A DNA stretch of 64,000 nucleotides from an uncultured Bacteroidales bacterium (GTDB lineage: Bacteria > Bacteroidota > Bacteroidia > Bacteroidales > P3): assembly GCA_947168665.1 (NCBI GenBank), contig CAMVMX010000003.1, positions 124,001 through 188,000 on the forward strand, given 5' to 3'. The notes beneath the pieces are model-generated. The model was not told the origin of the DNA and did no database searches. It saw only the letters and a program-made list of their open reading frames with translations. Every line of letters begins with the position of its first letter. Positions within the stretch are counted from its first letter, which is position 1. This document shows positions 27,169-36,283 of this stretch, piece by piece. The translations under genes and the position numbers were made by a program.

Positions 27169-27176
27169 CAAAAATA
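27169..27176 (-). promoter_or_regulatory. -7 promoter element immediately before recX
   Basis: TATTTTTG on the minus strand ends 5 bases before the recX ATG, which predicts a leaderless or near-leaderless mRNA. Confidence 0.6.
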
Positions 27177-27329
27177 CATTATTTTCGGATGATGGCAAAA
27201 CTTTTAACGGTATTTTTTATTAACAATCTGTTAGTAATGCGTTTTGCGCGGGTTGCCGCGCCGCCGGGGGACAGCGTGTGCGCGGCGGCGCAGCGAGCTT
27301 TTTTTTCTTCATAATCCAAAAAAAAACCG

Positions 27330-27337
27330 TATCTTTG
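27330..27337 (+). promoter_or_regulatory. -7 promoter element of the glycogen-synthase-like gene
   Basis: TATCTTTG, 27 bases upstream of ATG 27365, divergent from recX. Confidence 0.7.
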
Positions 27338-27364
27338 CATACTCAAAATAGTGTACACTAAAGT

Positions 27365-28189
27365 ATGGCTAAAGGAAGAATTCTTTATATTAATCAGGGC
27401 GTTATGCCTTTTTCGGAGGAGAACGAGGCAACGGTGATGAACCGTTACCTGCCCCAGTATACGCAGGAGTTGGGACGTGAGATCAGAGTGTTTGTGCCCC
27501 GGTTTACGGACATTAACGAGCGCAAGCACCAGCTGCATGAGGTAATCCGCCTTTCGGGCATGAACTTGATAGTGAACAATTGCGACCACCAGCTTATCAT
27601 CAAGGTGGGTTCGATCCCGACGGCGCGGCTGCAGGTCTATTTCATCGACAACGAAGAGTATTTTGTGAAATATGGCGACACTTTCGACGGCAAGGGGATG
27701 CTGAAGCCCACCAACGACGAGCGTATTCTCTTTTTCGGGCGCGGAGCGCTGGAGGCGGTGCGCAAGTTGGCATGGCAGCCCCATCTGATTCATTTTTCGG
27801 GCTGGTTCAGCGGCATGGTGCCGTTCTACCTGCGCCGCATCAACAAGGAGAACGCTTTCTTCTCCGGCACGAGGACGGTGCTGTCGCTTGAGGCGGACGG
27901 GTTCAAGGGCAAGTTTGCCGAGGATATGGAGCGGAAGATGCGTGCCGACGGGGCCACGGCCAAGGATTTGCGCCTGTATCAGAATCTGGATTACCCGACG
28001 CTGATGAAGGCGGCCATCACTTATGCCAACGGCATCGTGATCAGCTCGCCCAATGTGGACCCAGAGCTGGTGCAGTTTGCCAAGGAGAACAAGCGCCATG
28101 TGCTGGACTATATACCGGACCGCACGGAGTTCTACGCCAAGATAAACAAGATGTACGAGACGCTGTGCGGCAGTGCCTTGAATAATTGA
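27365..28189 (+). CDS. Short glycogen/starch synthase-like protein (GT5 N-terminal domain only)
   Basis: 274 aa, about half the length of a full glycogen synthase (about 480 aa). It covers only the N-terminal Rossmann half of GT5 enzymes: ILYINQGVMPFSEENEATVMNRYLPQYTQELGREIRVFVPRF resembles the family start, and QPHLIHFSGWFSGMVPFYL corresponds to the HxHDW region. The C-terminal nucleotide-sugar domain is absent. Short proteins of this type are found in Bacteroidales beside DUF4270 genes, as here, and often near panC/panD, which are missing here. Whether it is catalytic is doubtful. Confidence 0.78.
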   Translation: MAKGRILYINQGVMPFSEENEATVMNRYLPQYTQELGREIRVFVPRFTDINERKHQLHEVIRLSGMNLIVNNCDHQLIIKVGSIPTARLQVYFIDNEEYFVKYGDTFDGKGMLKPTNDERILFFGRGALEAVRKLAWQPHLIHFSGWFSGMVPFYLRRINKENAFFSGTRTVLSLEADGFKGKFAEDMERKMRADGATAKDLRLYQNLDYPTLMKAAITYANGIVISSPNVDPELVQFAKENKRHVLDYIPDRTEFYAKINKMYETLCGSALNN

Positions 28190-28273
28190 TAGGAGCCGGG
28201 GCGGCGGGCTGCGCCATGCCGCAGCGGCCTTACGGCCCACAACGATGAGTATTAAAATTTTAGAGGAATCTAT

Positions 28274-29551
28274 ATGGCTTTGAAAAAACTTTTTTTCCCG
28301 CTGGGCATGATGGCTATGCTGCTGGTGCCGGTGGCCTGTACCGAGGAAGCAACCCCCCTCGGGATTGACCTGCAAGACCCTTTCACGCTCTATGACGGCA
28401 CGCGCGGCACGGCCTATGTCACGGCGTGCACGATTTATGACGATTCGATGTGGACGGCAGGCTATGACCATTGCATCTTTGGCGACTGCAGCAGTGAGCA
28501 GTTCGGCAAGGTGCAGGCGGTGACCTATTCGCAGATTGCCGTGGCGGGGTCTAACGGTATCAACCTTTCGGACGAGGTGGTGATAGATTCGGTGGTGATG
28601 ACGTTGGTGGTCGACACGCTCTACCCCTCGGTGCCGGACTCGACGCCGGTGCGGCTGCATATTGTCATCAACCAGTTGGCCGAGACGCTGCTGGACACGG
28701 CTTATCATGTGAACTACGCTTCGCAGCGGCTGCAGGAGAGCAATGTGTGCTTTTTTGACAACGAGGTGACCTTCATAGCCGACAGCCTTAATCTGCGCAT
28801 GCGCGAGAGCATCTACCCGGTGCTGAAGCAGTCGTGCAGCTCGGCTGATTTCCTGCAGATTGTGAAAGGGTTCAGTCTGCGGCTGGCTGAGAATTCGAAC
28901 AAGATGGTGACGGTGGACTTTTCGGCAAGCGAGACACGCCTGACGTTGTTCTACCATACTGAGAACGCCGACTCGCTGCGCTATGTATTCACTATCAACA
29001 GCGAGACGGGCCACAGCATGCATTTCGTCCATGACTATAGCGGCACGCCCATAGAGAGGATTGCCAGCCATCCGAAGGATTCGCTGGAGGGCGGCAGCCG
29101 CCTGTATCTGGAGCCACTGGGGGGAACACGTGTGAGGCTGAACATGCAGCCGTTTCTCAATAGTTTCCGCCAGCAACACCCGTGGGCGGTAATCCACCAT
29201 GCAGAGTTGCTGTTGCCTGTTGCCCCCGAGGCCGATGAGCAGCGCCCGGTGCGCATACTGGCCAACAAGCGTGAGGACGACGGTACGATGACTATGGTGA
29301 CGGATGCCAATGTGGTCTCTAACCCCTATACGTACACCGGTTTTGACGGCTACTACCACAAGGATGGCAACTACTACAGGATGCGCATCACCCGCCACTT
29401 GCAGGAATTGCTGCGCACAGGGCGCGACTATGGCACGGAGCTGTATCTTGATGCCCGCCGCTCGTCGGCATTCCGCACGGTGCTGAATGGCACGGAAACG
29501 GAAAACCCGGTGCGGGTGGTGTTTATCTACTCGGAGAAGGATACGGACTGA
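28274..29551 (+). CDS. DUF4270 lipoprotein
   Basis: 425 aa. A lipoprotein signal with lipobox VPVAC (Cys22) is followed by EEATPLGIDLQDPFTLYDG, the typical start of DUF4270 proteins of Bacteroidota. The rest is beta-rich. It ends RTVLNGTETENPVRVVFIYSEK, also family-typical. Probably outer-membrane anchored; function unknown. It lies 84 bases after the glycogen-synthase-like gene on the same strand, a pairing conserved in the order, and is followed by a MORN-repeat protein. Confidence 0.85.
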   Translation: MALKKLFFPLGMMAMLLVPVACTEEATPLGIDLQDPFTLYDGTRGTAYVTACTIYDDSMWTAGYDHCIFGDCSSEQFGKVQAVTYSQIAVAGSNGINLSDEVVIDSVVMTLVVDTLYPSVPDSTPVRLHIVINQLAETLLDTAYHVNYASQRLQESNVCFFDNEVTFIADSLNLRMRESIYPVLKQSCSSADFLQIVKGFSLRLAENSNKMVTVDFSASETRLTLFYHTENADSLRYVFTINSETGHSMHFVHDYSGTPIERIASHPKDSLEGGSRLYLEPLGGTRVRLNMQPFLNSFRQQHPWAVIHHAELLLPVAPEADEQRPVRILANKREDDGTMTMVTDANVVSNPYTYTGFDGYYHKDGNYYRMRITRHLQELLRTGRDYGTELYLDARRSSAFRTVLNGTETENPVRVVFIYSEKDTD

Positions 29552-29659
29552 CGCTCCGAGGGGTTGCCCGGCTTGCGGACGGACTGAGCCCTCCCGGCAG
29601 TTGGCACCGCATGATGACAGGATAATGAACGAAAAACCTAACAAAGAGAATATATCGCT

Positions 29660-30847
29660 ATGAAGAGAACATTCATCATCGCCCTTATGAGTCTCTGCAC
29701 CTTGACGGCGGCGGCTCAGATTCATTACGAAGAGGCTTACCGCACTCATCCCGACCAGCTGTATGTGTCGGGCACGTTGAATGACGACAGTGTGCATATT
29801 GGCAGCTGGACTTGGTGGCACCCCAACGGAAAGGTGTTCCGCCAGGGAAAGTATGACAGCCAGGGCCACAAGACCGGGGTGTGGCGCACGTTCTACAACG
29901 ACGGCACGAAGCATGAGGAGATGGTGATGAGTGGCAGCGGCATGAGCCGTACCTGGTATGCCAGCGGCAAGCGGCAGAGCGAGGTGAAGGTGGAGGATGG
30001 CAAGAAGGTGGGTATGTTCGTGTCGTGGTATGAGAACGGCCAGCAGAAGGACGAGGTGCCTTATGTGGACGGTGTGCGCGAGGGCAAGACGCGCGAATGG
30101 CACGAGAACGGACAGTTGAAGTTCGAAGGCACATACGTCGACGATGAGTTGGAAGGCCCCGCCACATGGTGGACCCCCACCGGCAAGAAGGACCAGGAAG
30201 GCCAGCTGGTGCGCGGCGAACAGGAGGGCGAGTGGCTCTTCTACTGGCGCACCAACGGCAAGTTGGGCATCCGCGGACACTACTCAGAAGGCGAGGAGAC
30301 AGGGGTGTGGACCTACTATTACGAGACGGGCGAGAAATGGCGTGAAGGGAAATACAGCAAGGGCTACAAGCAGGGGCTGTGGACCACTTGGTATGAGAGC
30401 GGCAAGAAGCTGCACGAAGGCCAGTATGTGAACGACAAGGAGGAGGGCACCTGGACGGCCTGGTATGAGGACGGCAAGGTGGACTATACCGGCAGTTTCC
30501 ACAACGGGCGCAAAGAGGGTTTGTGGCGTGGAGTCTATGATGACGGCAGTGTGCGCTACGAAATGAATTATCACGACGACTTGCAGCATGGGCGCACGGT
30601 GCGCTACCACCCCAATGGCAAGGTGGAGATTTCGGAGAACTATGTCAACGGCGAGCGCCACGGCAAGTATGAGCGTTACAATACCGCCGGCATCCCTGAA
30701 GAGACTGGCACCTTTGTGCATGGCAAGAAGGAGGGCAAGTGGATTTGGTATGACAAGTATGGCCGCGAAGGTGTTGTGGCCGAATTCAAGGATGGGCAGA
30801 TGACCTCGATGCAGGACAATACTGCCAAGAAAGAGCAGAAACGCTAA
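29660..30847 (+). CDS. Exported MORN-repeat protein
   Basis: 395 aa. Signal peptide KRTFIIALMSLCTLTAAAQ, then about fourteen MORN-type repeats of 22-24 residues with the pattern G-x-W-x-x-(Y/W)-x-x-(N/S)-G-K-x-x-x-(E/Q)-G. Examples are GLWTTWYESGKKLHEGQY and GTWTAWYEDGKVDYTGSF. Such arrays form extended beta sheets and are known in YwqK-type and surface proteins; some Bacteroidota versions are annotated as antitoxin-like without evidence. Exported, probably periplasmic. No partner toxin is visible here. Four bases separate it from the first possible maf start. Confidence 0.85.
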   Translation: MKRTFIIALMSLCTLTAAAQIHYEEAYRTHPDQLYVSGTLNDDSVHIGSWTWWHPNGKVFRQGKYDSQGHKTGVWRTFYNDGTKHEEMVMSGSGMSRTWYASGKRQSEVKVEDGKKVGMFVSWYENGQQKDEVPYVDGVREGKTREWHENGQLKFEGTYVDDELEGPATWWTPTGKKDQEGQLVRGEQEGEWLFYWRTNGKLGIRGHYSEGEETGVWTYYYETGEKWREGKYSKGYKQGLWTTWYESGKKLHEGQYVNDKEEGTWTAWYEDGKVDYTGSFHNGRKEGLWRGVYDDGSVRYEMNYHDDLQHGRTVRYHPNGKVEISENYVNGERHGKYERYNTAGIPEETGTFVHGKKEGKWIWYDKYGREGVVAEFKDGQMTSMQDNTAKKEQKR

Positions 30848-30893
30848 GACAATGACTTTCGGGGCGAAGGAACAGGAGGCGAGGGTGACGTGG

Positions 30894-31487
30894 ATGGACT
30901 GCAGGTTGTTGCTGGGGTCTAAGTCGCCACGTCGGCGTGAGTTGCTGGGGCAGTTGGGTCTGCCGTGTCGGCTGGTTGACATCGATGTGGAAGAGACGGT
31001 TGACCACGGCGTGGAGGCTTGCAGGGTGGCAGAGGTGCTGTCGCGCAAGAAGGCGGAGGGATATAGCGAACCGCTGGATGCGGATGAGGTGTTGGTGACG
31101 GCCGACACGGTGGTGGTGCATGAGGAGGTGGTGTTGGGCAAACCTCACAGCCGCGACGAGGCGCTGGCCATGCTGAGGAGCCTGTCGGGTAGGGTGCATC
31201 AAGTCTATACCGGGGTGACGCTGCGCGGCAGCGAAAGCACGGTGTCGTTCACAGAAAGGAGCGATGTGGCTTTCAGAAAGTTGAGGGAGGAGGAGATGGA
31301 GTATTATGTGGATGTGTATAAACCTTTCGACAAGGCTGGGGCCTACGGCATACAGGAGTGGATAGGCATGGTGGGGATTGAACGCATAGAGGGTTGTTTC
31401 TATAATGTGATGGGGCTGCCGGTGGCCCGTTTATACAAAGAACTGGAGCGCCTGGTTAATGGACACGGCGCGCTGGTCGACCAGTGA
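30894..31487 (+). CDS. maf: Maf-like nucleoside triphosphate pyrophosphatase
   Basis: 197 aa from ATG 30894, which begins MDCRLLLGSKSPRRRELL at the usual family position; an ATG at 30852 would add a 14-residue extension. The Maf motif S-x-SPRR (nucleotide-binding loop), the catalytic-site block VTADTVVVHEEVVLGKP and YKPFDKAGAYGIQE are intact. It hydrolyses non-canonical or excess nucleotides such as dTTP/UTP. The last 57 bases overlap the 3-prime end of recQ on the other strand. Confidence 0.92.
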   Translation: MDCRLLLGSKSPRRRELLGQLGLPCRLVDIDVEETVDHGVEACRVAEVLSRKKAEGYSEPLDADEVLVTADTVVVHEEVVLGKPHSRDEALAMLRSLSGRVHQVYTGVTLRGSESTVSFTERSDVAFRKLREEEMEYYVDVYKPFDKAGAYGIQEWIGMVGIERIEGCFYNVMGLPVARLYKELERLVNGHGALVDQ

Positions 31488-33347
31488 GCGCAGCACCCGG
31501 CGTAGGGTGCGCTCGTCAATACAGGGTATTTTTTCCATGATTTGGTCTGCCCGCAGGGGCTGCAGCTTCAGCAGGGCTATGATTTGGCTGCCGAGGGTTT
31601 CGTCGGCGGGATTGGCTTGTTGGGTGTGTGCCTGCTGCAGGCAGTGGTCGCATTGGCCGCAGGGCTGTTGTGTCTGTTCGCCGAAATAGTTGAGGAGGGC
31701 GGTGCTGCGGCATTGGTCGGAGCCGATGTAGTGGAGCATGGCTTCGAGCCGCTGGGCGGCTTGCTGCTTGAGGGTGTTGTAGTTGCTTTCGGTAAGGGGA
31801 AGTTGCTCAACGTTGACGCGTGGAGCGGTGAAGATGATTTGGGGCCGTGAGGAACGGGCTTTGTAGTCGATGATTTTGAGGGCGTGCATGTGGTGCAGCA
31901 TGTTGGTGACTTGCTGCTCGTCGAGGTAGAGACGGCGGGCCATTTCGCGCTCGGATACGGGTGTGAAGTCGGAGAAAAGGCCTCCGTACAGGCGCAGCAT
32001 GAGGGTGAGGAGGTTGGCGTAGCGGGGCTCCTGCGAGACTTGGAAACGGTAGATTTCGTCGCGCGAGACGGGTATGTGGACGCGCGATTCGGCATCGGTG
32101 CGGTCGGGGATGGAGATGAGACCTTCGCGCTCAAGGATGCGGGCGGCATTGAAGAATTCGACCAGTTTGAACCGATAGGTGTTGCAGAGGGCTTCGATGT
32201 CGAAGTCGAACTGGCAGTCTTCGCCAGAGCCGACGGGAAGCCGGTAGTAGTTGCAGAGGGCTTTGTAGACGTTGGAGATGTAGGATGGTGTGGGGTAGGA
32301 GGATTCGAAGTTGGAGCGCAGGGTGTCGATGTCGGTGTCGTCGTAGAGCATGATGGCGTATGACTTGTTGCCGTCGCGCCCGGCCCGGCCGGCCTCTTGG
32401 AAGTAGGCTTCGATGGTGGAGGGGATGTCGAGATGGATGACGCAGCGGACATCGGGTTTGTCAATGCCCATGCCGAAGGCGTTGGTGGCTACGATGACGG
32501 GTACTTGGCTTTTAATCCAGCGGAGCTGTGCGAGGTCGCGTTCCTTGGGGTCGAGGCCGGCGTGGTAGTAGGCGGCGGGGATGCCGCTGCGGGTAAGGTA
32601 TTCGGCCACTTGGTGGGTGCGGCGGCGGTTGCGGACGTAGACGATGGCACTGCCGCCGGTGTGCCGCAGGATGCGCAGCATGCGCCCTTCTTTGTCGCTC
32701 TCGTGGAATACCATGTAGGCCAGGTTGGGACGGGAAAAGCTGGACTGGAAGAGTTTGCTGTCGGAACGGAAGAGGAGCTGGCGCTGGATGTCGGTGACGA
32801 CGGCGGGGGTGGCGGTGGCGGTGAGGGCGATGACAGGGACGCGGTCATGGTAGACTCTGATGCGTGCAATTTCGAGATAGGGCGGGCGAAAGTCGTAGCC
32901 CCACTGGGAGATGCAGTGCGCCTCGTCGACGGCGATAAGGGATAGACGCATCCGCCGAAAGTGTTCGATGAAGACGCGCTGTTTGAGCCTTTCGGGCGAG
33001 ACGTAGAGGATTTTGATTTTGCCTTGAAGGCAATGGTTGAAGATGATTTCCTGCTCGGTGGGGGTGAGGCCTGAGTAGAGGCAGGCGGCTTTGATGCCGC
33101 GGTCGTGCAGCTTCTGCACTTGGTCTTTCATGAGTGAGATGAGGGGCGAGACGACAAGGCACAGACCGTCGAGCATGAGGGCGGGAATCTGGTAGCAGAT
33201 GGATTTGCCCCCGCCGGTAGGGAGCAACACTAAAGTATCGTGCCCCTGCAGGATGGATTGGATAATCTCTTCCTGCAGGGGACGAAAGGAGTTGTGGCCC
33301 CAGTATTTGTTGAGTATTTCGGACGCTTTGATGACGGAGGGGTTTAT
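31431..33347 (-). CDS. recQ: ATP-dependent DNA helicase RecQ, without a canonical start codon
   Basis: About 638 aa if initiated at ATA 33347. All RecQ motifs are present: motif 0 FRPLQEEII, Walker A PTGGGKS, DEAH box VDEAHCISQWG, motif VI EAGRAGRDG, and the zinc cysteines ending CGQCDHC. HRDC is absent or very short. The conserved N-terminus (KYWGHNSFRPLQEE) is encoded, but upstream of it there is no ATG, GTG, TTG or CTG. The only candidate is ATA 33347 followed by AACCCC, as if ATG had mutated. The frame is also continuous with the upstream cargo gene, whose TAA (33360-33362) is 12 bases before ATA. Functional helicase is likely if ATA or readthrough works; otherwise this is a start-codon null. 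Confidence 0.88.
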   Translation of the reverse strand: MNPSVIKASEILNKYWGHNSFRPLQEEIIQSILQGHDTLVLLPTGGGKSICYQIPALMLDGLCLVVSPLISLMKDQVQKLHDRGIKAACLYSGLTPTEQEIIFNHCLQGKIKILYVSPERLKQRVFIEHFRRMRLSLIAVDEAHCISQWGYDFRPPYLEIARIRVYHDRVPVIALTATATPAVVTDIQRQLLFRSDSKLFQSSFSRPNLAYMVFHESDKEGRMLRILRHTGGSAIVYVRNRRRTHQVAEYLTRSGIPAAYYHAGLDPKERDLAQLRWIKSQVPVIVATNAFGMGIDKPDVRCVIHLDIPSTIEAYFQEAGRAGRDGNKSYAIMLYDDTDIDTLRSNFESSYPTPSYISNVYKALCNYYRLPVGSGEDCQFDFDIEALCNTYRFKLVEFFNAARILEREGLISIPDRTDAESRVHIPVSRDEIYRFQVSQEPRYANLLTLMLRLYGGLFSDFTPVSEREMARRLYLDEQQVTNMLHHMHALKIIDYKARSSRPQIIFTAPRVNVEQLPLTESNYNTLKQQAAQRLEAMLHYIGSDQCRSTALLNYFGEQTQQPCGQCDHCLQQAHTQQANPADETLGSQIIALLKLQPLRADQIMEKIPCIDERTLRRVLRSLVDQRAVSINQALQFFV

Positions 33348-33359
33348 CGTGTTGGGTGG

Positions 33360-36164
33360 TTATCGGAGCAGGGTGATGGTGCCTTTCTGTGTGACGATGT
33401 CCTCGGTGCCGGGCCGGCGGTAGCGGATAACGTAGACGTAGGCGCCCTGCGGGCATTTGATGCCGTCTGGGGTGTTGCCGTCCCACTTGAAGTGGAGGTC
33501 TTCGGAGGCGAAGACCTGACGTCCCTGGCGGTCGTAGATGAAGACGGAGAAGTTCTGCTGCTCGTTGGCGGTGAAGATGCTGAAGACGTTGTTGTCAGGA
33601 CGCTCGGGGGTGAAGACGTTCGGGGCGTAGAAGGTGAACTGAGTGACTGGGAGGGAGAAGAGGAGGGTGTCGGAGCATTCGAGGTCGTTGTAGGCGACGA
33701 GCGTCACGTCGACAGAGTCGGCGGATACTTCACCGAAGTTGTGGCTGCAGGGCGAGGTGGTCTCGGAGAGCGGAGTGCCGTCGTTGAAGTACCAGATGCG
33801 GCGGACGCTGTAAGGGGAGGCGTCGGTGAGGGTGACGACCGGGTTGTCAGAGTCGACAAAGGAGGGACTGAAGTCGACGGTGGCGACGGGGATGGGGTGG
33901 ACGGTGATCTGCTCGGTGAGGGGAGTGGCGTCGCAGTTGTTGGTGCCGTGCCCGACGAGGGTGTAGACGGTGGTCTGCTTCGGGCGGACGGTGATTTGCT
34001 CAGGGCCGTGGCCGTCGGAGTCGAGGAGGTCGAGGAGAGTGGAGTCGGTGGGCTGGGCGGACCAGGAGAAGGAGTAGGCCTTGTCGGCGTTGAGGGTCAC
34101 GTAGTCGCCCTCGCACATGTCGTGGCGCGAGATGGAGAGGGTGGGGTTGACGCGGTAGGCGTTGACGCTGTCCCAGGCGACGCACTGCTTGGAGCTGATG
34201 ACCTTGACGTAGTAGATGCAGGTGTCGTCATAAGGGAGGACGCGGAGGTTGTTGCCCTCGGCAATCTGGTTGTTGTCGCCGATGTGTCGATACCAGCGGT
34301 AGGTGCAGCCCTGGGTCTCGGTGGCGACGGTGATGTCGGTGGTCTGTCCGTTGCAGACGACGGTGTCGCCGGAAACGTGGAGTTCAGGGTGCTGGAAGAC
34401 CTCGATGTTGACGGTGTCGGTGGAGTAGCACCAGACGGTGTCGTAGGTGTTGACGGTGTCGCGGGCGAAGAGGCCGTTGAAGGCGCGGAGGACGACGGGG
34501 TTCTTGTAGAAGCCGTAGATGTGGCTGAACTCAGTGTTGTTGCCGCTGTAGTTTCCGGGGTAGACCTGGAAGGGGACGGTGTCGGGGGCGGCGTTGGTGT
34601 CGTTGAAAACAATCCAGTCGCGGCGGATGGAGCCCTCAGTGACATCGCGGAGGACGACGACCTCAGAGTCGCAGACCTCAAGAGCTGAGGCCTCGATGCG
34701 GGCGAGGGGAGGGCCGAGGACGTTGACGGTGTAGAGGCTGTCGCTGAAGCAGGTGTGGTCCTCACGGTAGTATGAACGGCAGCGGACGCTGTGGGTGCCG
34801 ATGGCATCGAACTGGTAGGTCACACTGTCGCCGACAAGGCTGTCGACCTGCGCGCCGTTGTAGAACCACCACTTGGTGTTGGGAAGGTCGCAACCGTCGA
34901 TGTTGTTGGGCACGAAGCTGCGGTTGAGGCAGAGGACCTCGCGGTCGCAGTTCTTGACGGTGTCGATGGCCATGAGGGGCTTGGTGTTGATGACGCGGGC
35001 GTAGAGCTTTGAGACGAAGGGCTTGGCGGGGTCCATGGCGGAGGTCATGTCGCAGCGGAAGACCATGTTGTTGGTGTATTCGCCGGCGCCCTCGCCCTCG
35101 GTGACGAGGAATTCCTCGGCGGTGCATTCATAGGTGTTGCTGTTGCCCGGAGGGGCGAGCTGAGTGAAGTTGATGTCGTTGCTGATGGAGGAGAGGGAGT
35201 TGATGAACTGTCCGTCGATGTTGGCCTTGTACCAGGTGTAGTTGGACAGGCCGGTGGGTGCGGTCAGTTTGGTGAGTACGTTGGTGTTACCGGCGGGGCA
35301 TCCAGAGGCGGAGATGGCCATAGGCTGGCAGTCGCCCGCCACATAGCAGTAGCCATAGTGTGCGCTACCAGTGCAGTCGCCGATGTATATCTCGATACGT
35401 ACGGTCTCCCAGAGGTAGTTGTTGAGGTTGATGGCCACTTTGTTCCAGTCGCGATAGAATCCGCTGCCACCCGAACCAGAGTATGAGTGCCAGCCGTCTA
35501 CACCATTGGACACTCCATAACTGGTTATACCATAGAAGAGAGTGTCGCTGACTTGCTGCCATTGCCCGGCGTTGTTTTGGCGGGCTACCCGAACCACGAA
35601 AGCAGGATTACCTTGAATACCGTGGGTGGGGGCTTGTACTACGATGGAGTAGTAAAGGAAAAGCAGAGCGTTTTGGTTGTTGACCTCCATTGTGTAATAA
35701 AGGGCCTCGGCCTCGACGTTGACACCGCAGTTGCCCACGCGGATGGACTTGTTGATTGAAGAGTCCATAGCAGTGGGGCAATAGGGGAGTGCAAAGTTCA
35801 CGCAAGGGTCTTTGCCGATGTTGGATCCTGTGCCGGGGCCTTCGGTGTTGCTCATGATGCGGAATCGATTGGTGGGGTTCAGTGTGCTTCCGCAGTATGA
35901 TGTACCACCGTTGCCCGTGGTGTTGGCCAGTTGGTTGGCAGGGATGATGGGACTGGTCATGCTCACACCCGTGGCACCGGTCATGGCATCGGGTGCCTGC
36001 GATATTTTTGTCCCCGTCTGGCCTGAGTAGTAACCGATGTATTGGCCATAGGTGGAGCCGGAGGTGAACGACGCCGGGTTCTTCAGTCCCGGACAGGGGC
36101 TGTTCTGTGCTTGCAGGGTCAGCCCGAATGCCATCAAGATGGCTATGAGGCAATATTTTTTCAT
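33360..36164 (-). CDS. T9SS type-B cargo protein, paralog A (gliding-motility C-terminal domain)
   Basis: 934 aa. Signal peptide KKYCLIAILMAFGLTLQAQ. The N-terminal domain (about 20-290) has many Gly, Asn and Cys residues and conserved SGFYRDWNKVAINLNNYLWE, resembling a secreted beta-sandwich. The middle (about 370-840) contains PKD/Ig-like repeats with paired cysteines. The C-terminal about 90 residues (FYAPNVFTPERPDNNVFSIF ... WDGNTPDGIKCPQGAYVYVI) form the CHU_C/gliding-motility domain, a type-B T9SS sorting signal. Residues 284-934 are identical to paralog B just upstream; residues 1-283 are clearly diverged. It is probably secreted across the outer membrane and surface attached. Ligand unknown. 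Confidence 0.87.
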   Translation of the reverse strand: MKKYCLIAILMAFGLTLQAQNSPCPGLKNPASFTSGSTYGQYIGYYSGQTGTKISQAPDAMTGATGVSMTSPIIPANQLANTTGNGGTSYCGSTLNPTNRFRIMSNTEGPGTGSNIGKDPCVNFALPYCPTAMDSSINKSIRVGNCGVNVEAEALYYTMEVNNQNALLFLYYSIVVQAPTHGIQGNPAFVVRVARQNNAGQWQQVSDTLFYGITSYGVSNGVDGWHSYSGSGGSGFYRDWNKVAINLNNYLWETVRIEIYIGDCTGSAHYGYCYVAGDCQPMAISASGCPAGNTNVLTKLTAPTGLSNYTWYKANIDGQFINSLSSISNDINFTQLAPPGNSNTYECTAEEFLVTEGEGAGEYTNNMVFRCDMTSAMDPAKPFVSKLYARVINTKPLMAIDTVKNCDREVLCLNRSFVPNNIDGCDLPNTKWWFYNGAQVDSLVGDSVTYQFDAIGTHSVRCRSYYREDHTCFSDSLYTVNVLGPPLARIEASALEVCDSEVVVLRDVTEGSIRRDWIVFNDTNAAPDTVPFQVYPGNYSGNNTEFSHIYGFYKNPVVLRAFNGLFARDTVNTYDTVWCYSTDTVNIEVFQHPELHVSGDTVVCNGQTTDITVATETQGCTYRWYRHIGDNNQIAEGNNLRVLPYDDTCIYYVKVISSKQCVAWDSVNAYRVNPTLSISRHDMCEGDYVTLNADKAYSFSWSAQPTDSTLLDLLDSDGHGPEQITVRPKQTTVYTLVGHGTNNCDATPLTEQITVHPIPVATVDFSPSFVDSDNPVVTLTDASPYSVRRIWYFNDGTPLSETTSPCSHNFGEVSADSVDVTLVAYNDLECSDTLLFSLPVTQFTFYAPNVFTPERPDNNVFSIFTANEQQNFSVFIYDRQGRQVFASEDLHFKWDGNTPDGIKCPQGAYVYVIRYRRPGTEDIVTQKGTITLLR
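33364..35317 (-). repeat. 1954-bp direct repeat, copy A
   Basis: Matches 36369-38322 with one visible difference (G at 33408 versus A at 36413, silent). It covers codons 284-934 of cargo paralog A down to its last codon. At the upstream edge the match ends in codon 283 (Ala versus Ser), after which the sequences diverge progressively. Confidence 0.93.
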
Positions 36165-36207
36165 GGTGTATAGAATTTAGATTTTTGTTAGATTTGCGTT
36201 TCTCCTG

Positions 36208-36234
36208 TATGACGCAATTGCCCTGTTTTGTTAC
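36208..36234 (-). promoter_or_regulatory. ECF-sigma-like promoter of cargo paralog A
   Basis: On the minus strand GTAAC (36234-36230), 15 bases, then CGTCATA (36214-36208). The GTAAC/CGTC pair recalls ECF sigma promoters (AAC ... CGTC). The same layout and spacing occur before paralog B, and neither gene has a TAnnTTTG box. Leader about 40 bases. Confidence 0.55.
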
Positions 36235-36283
36235 ATTGTTTTAACATTATTTATGAATATTTTTATTCGGGCTGTTCCGGTGC

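Noticed and set aside
27179..30280. 1033-codon open frame on the minus strand
   Set aside because: It runs opposite to the GT5-like, DUF4270 and MORN genes, which have signal peptides and family motifs. Its translation is rich in His/Arg/Leu with no domain, the typical mirror of GC-biased coding DNA.
29660..30847. MORN protein as the antitoxin of a toxin-antitoxin pair
   Set aside because: It has a signal peptide and no small toxin gene beside it. The antitoxin label attached to some YwqK-like proteins is not supported here.
33240..34688. 482-codon plus-strand frame over recQ and cargo paralog A
   Set aside because: Repeated exactly at 36497-37693 only because the DNA there is duplicated. 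The composition is a Val/Asp/Gly shadow.
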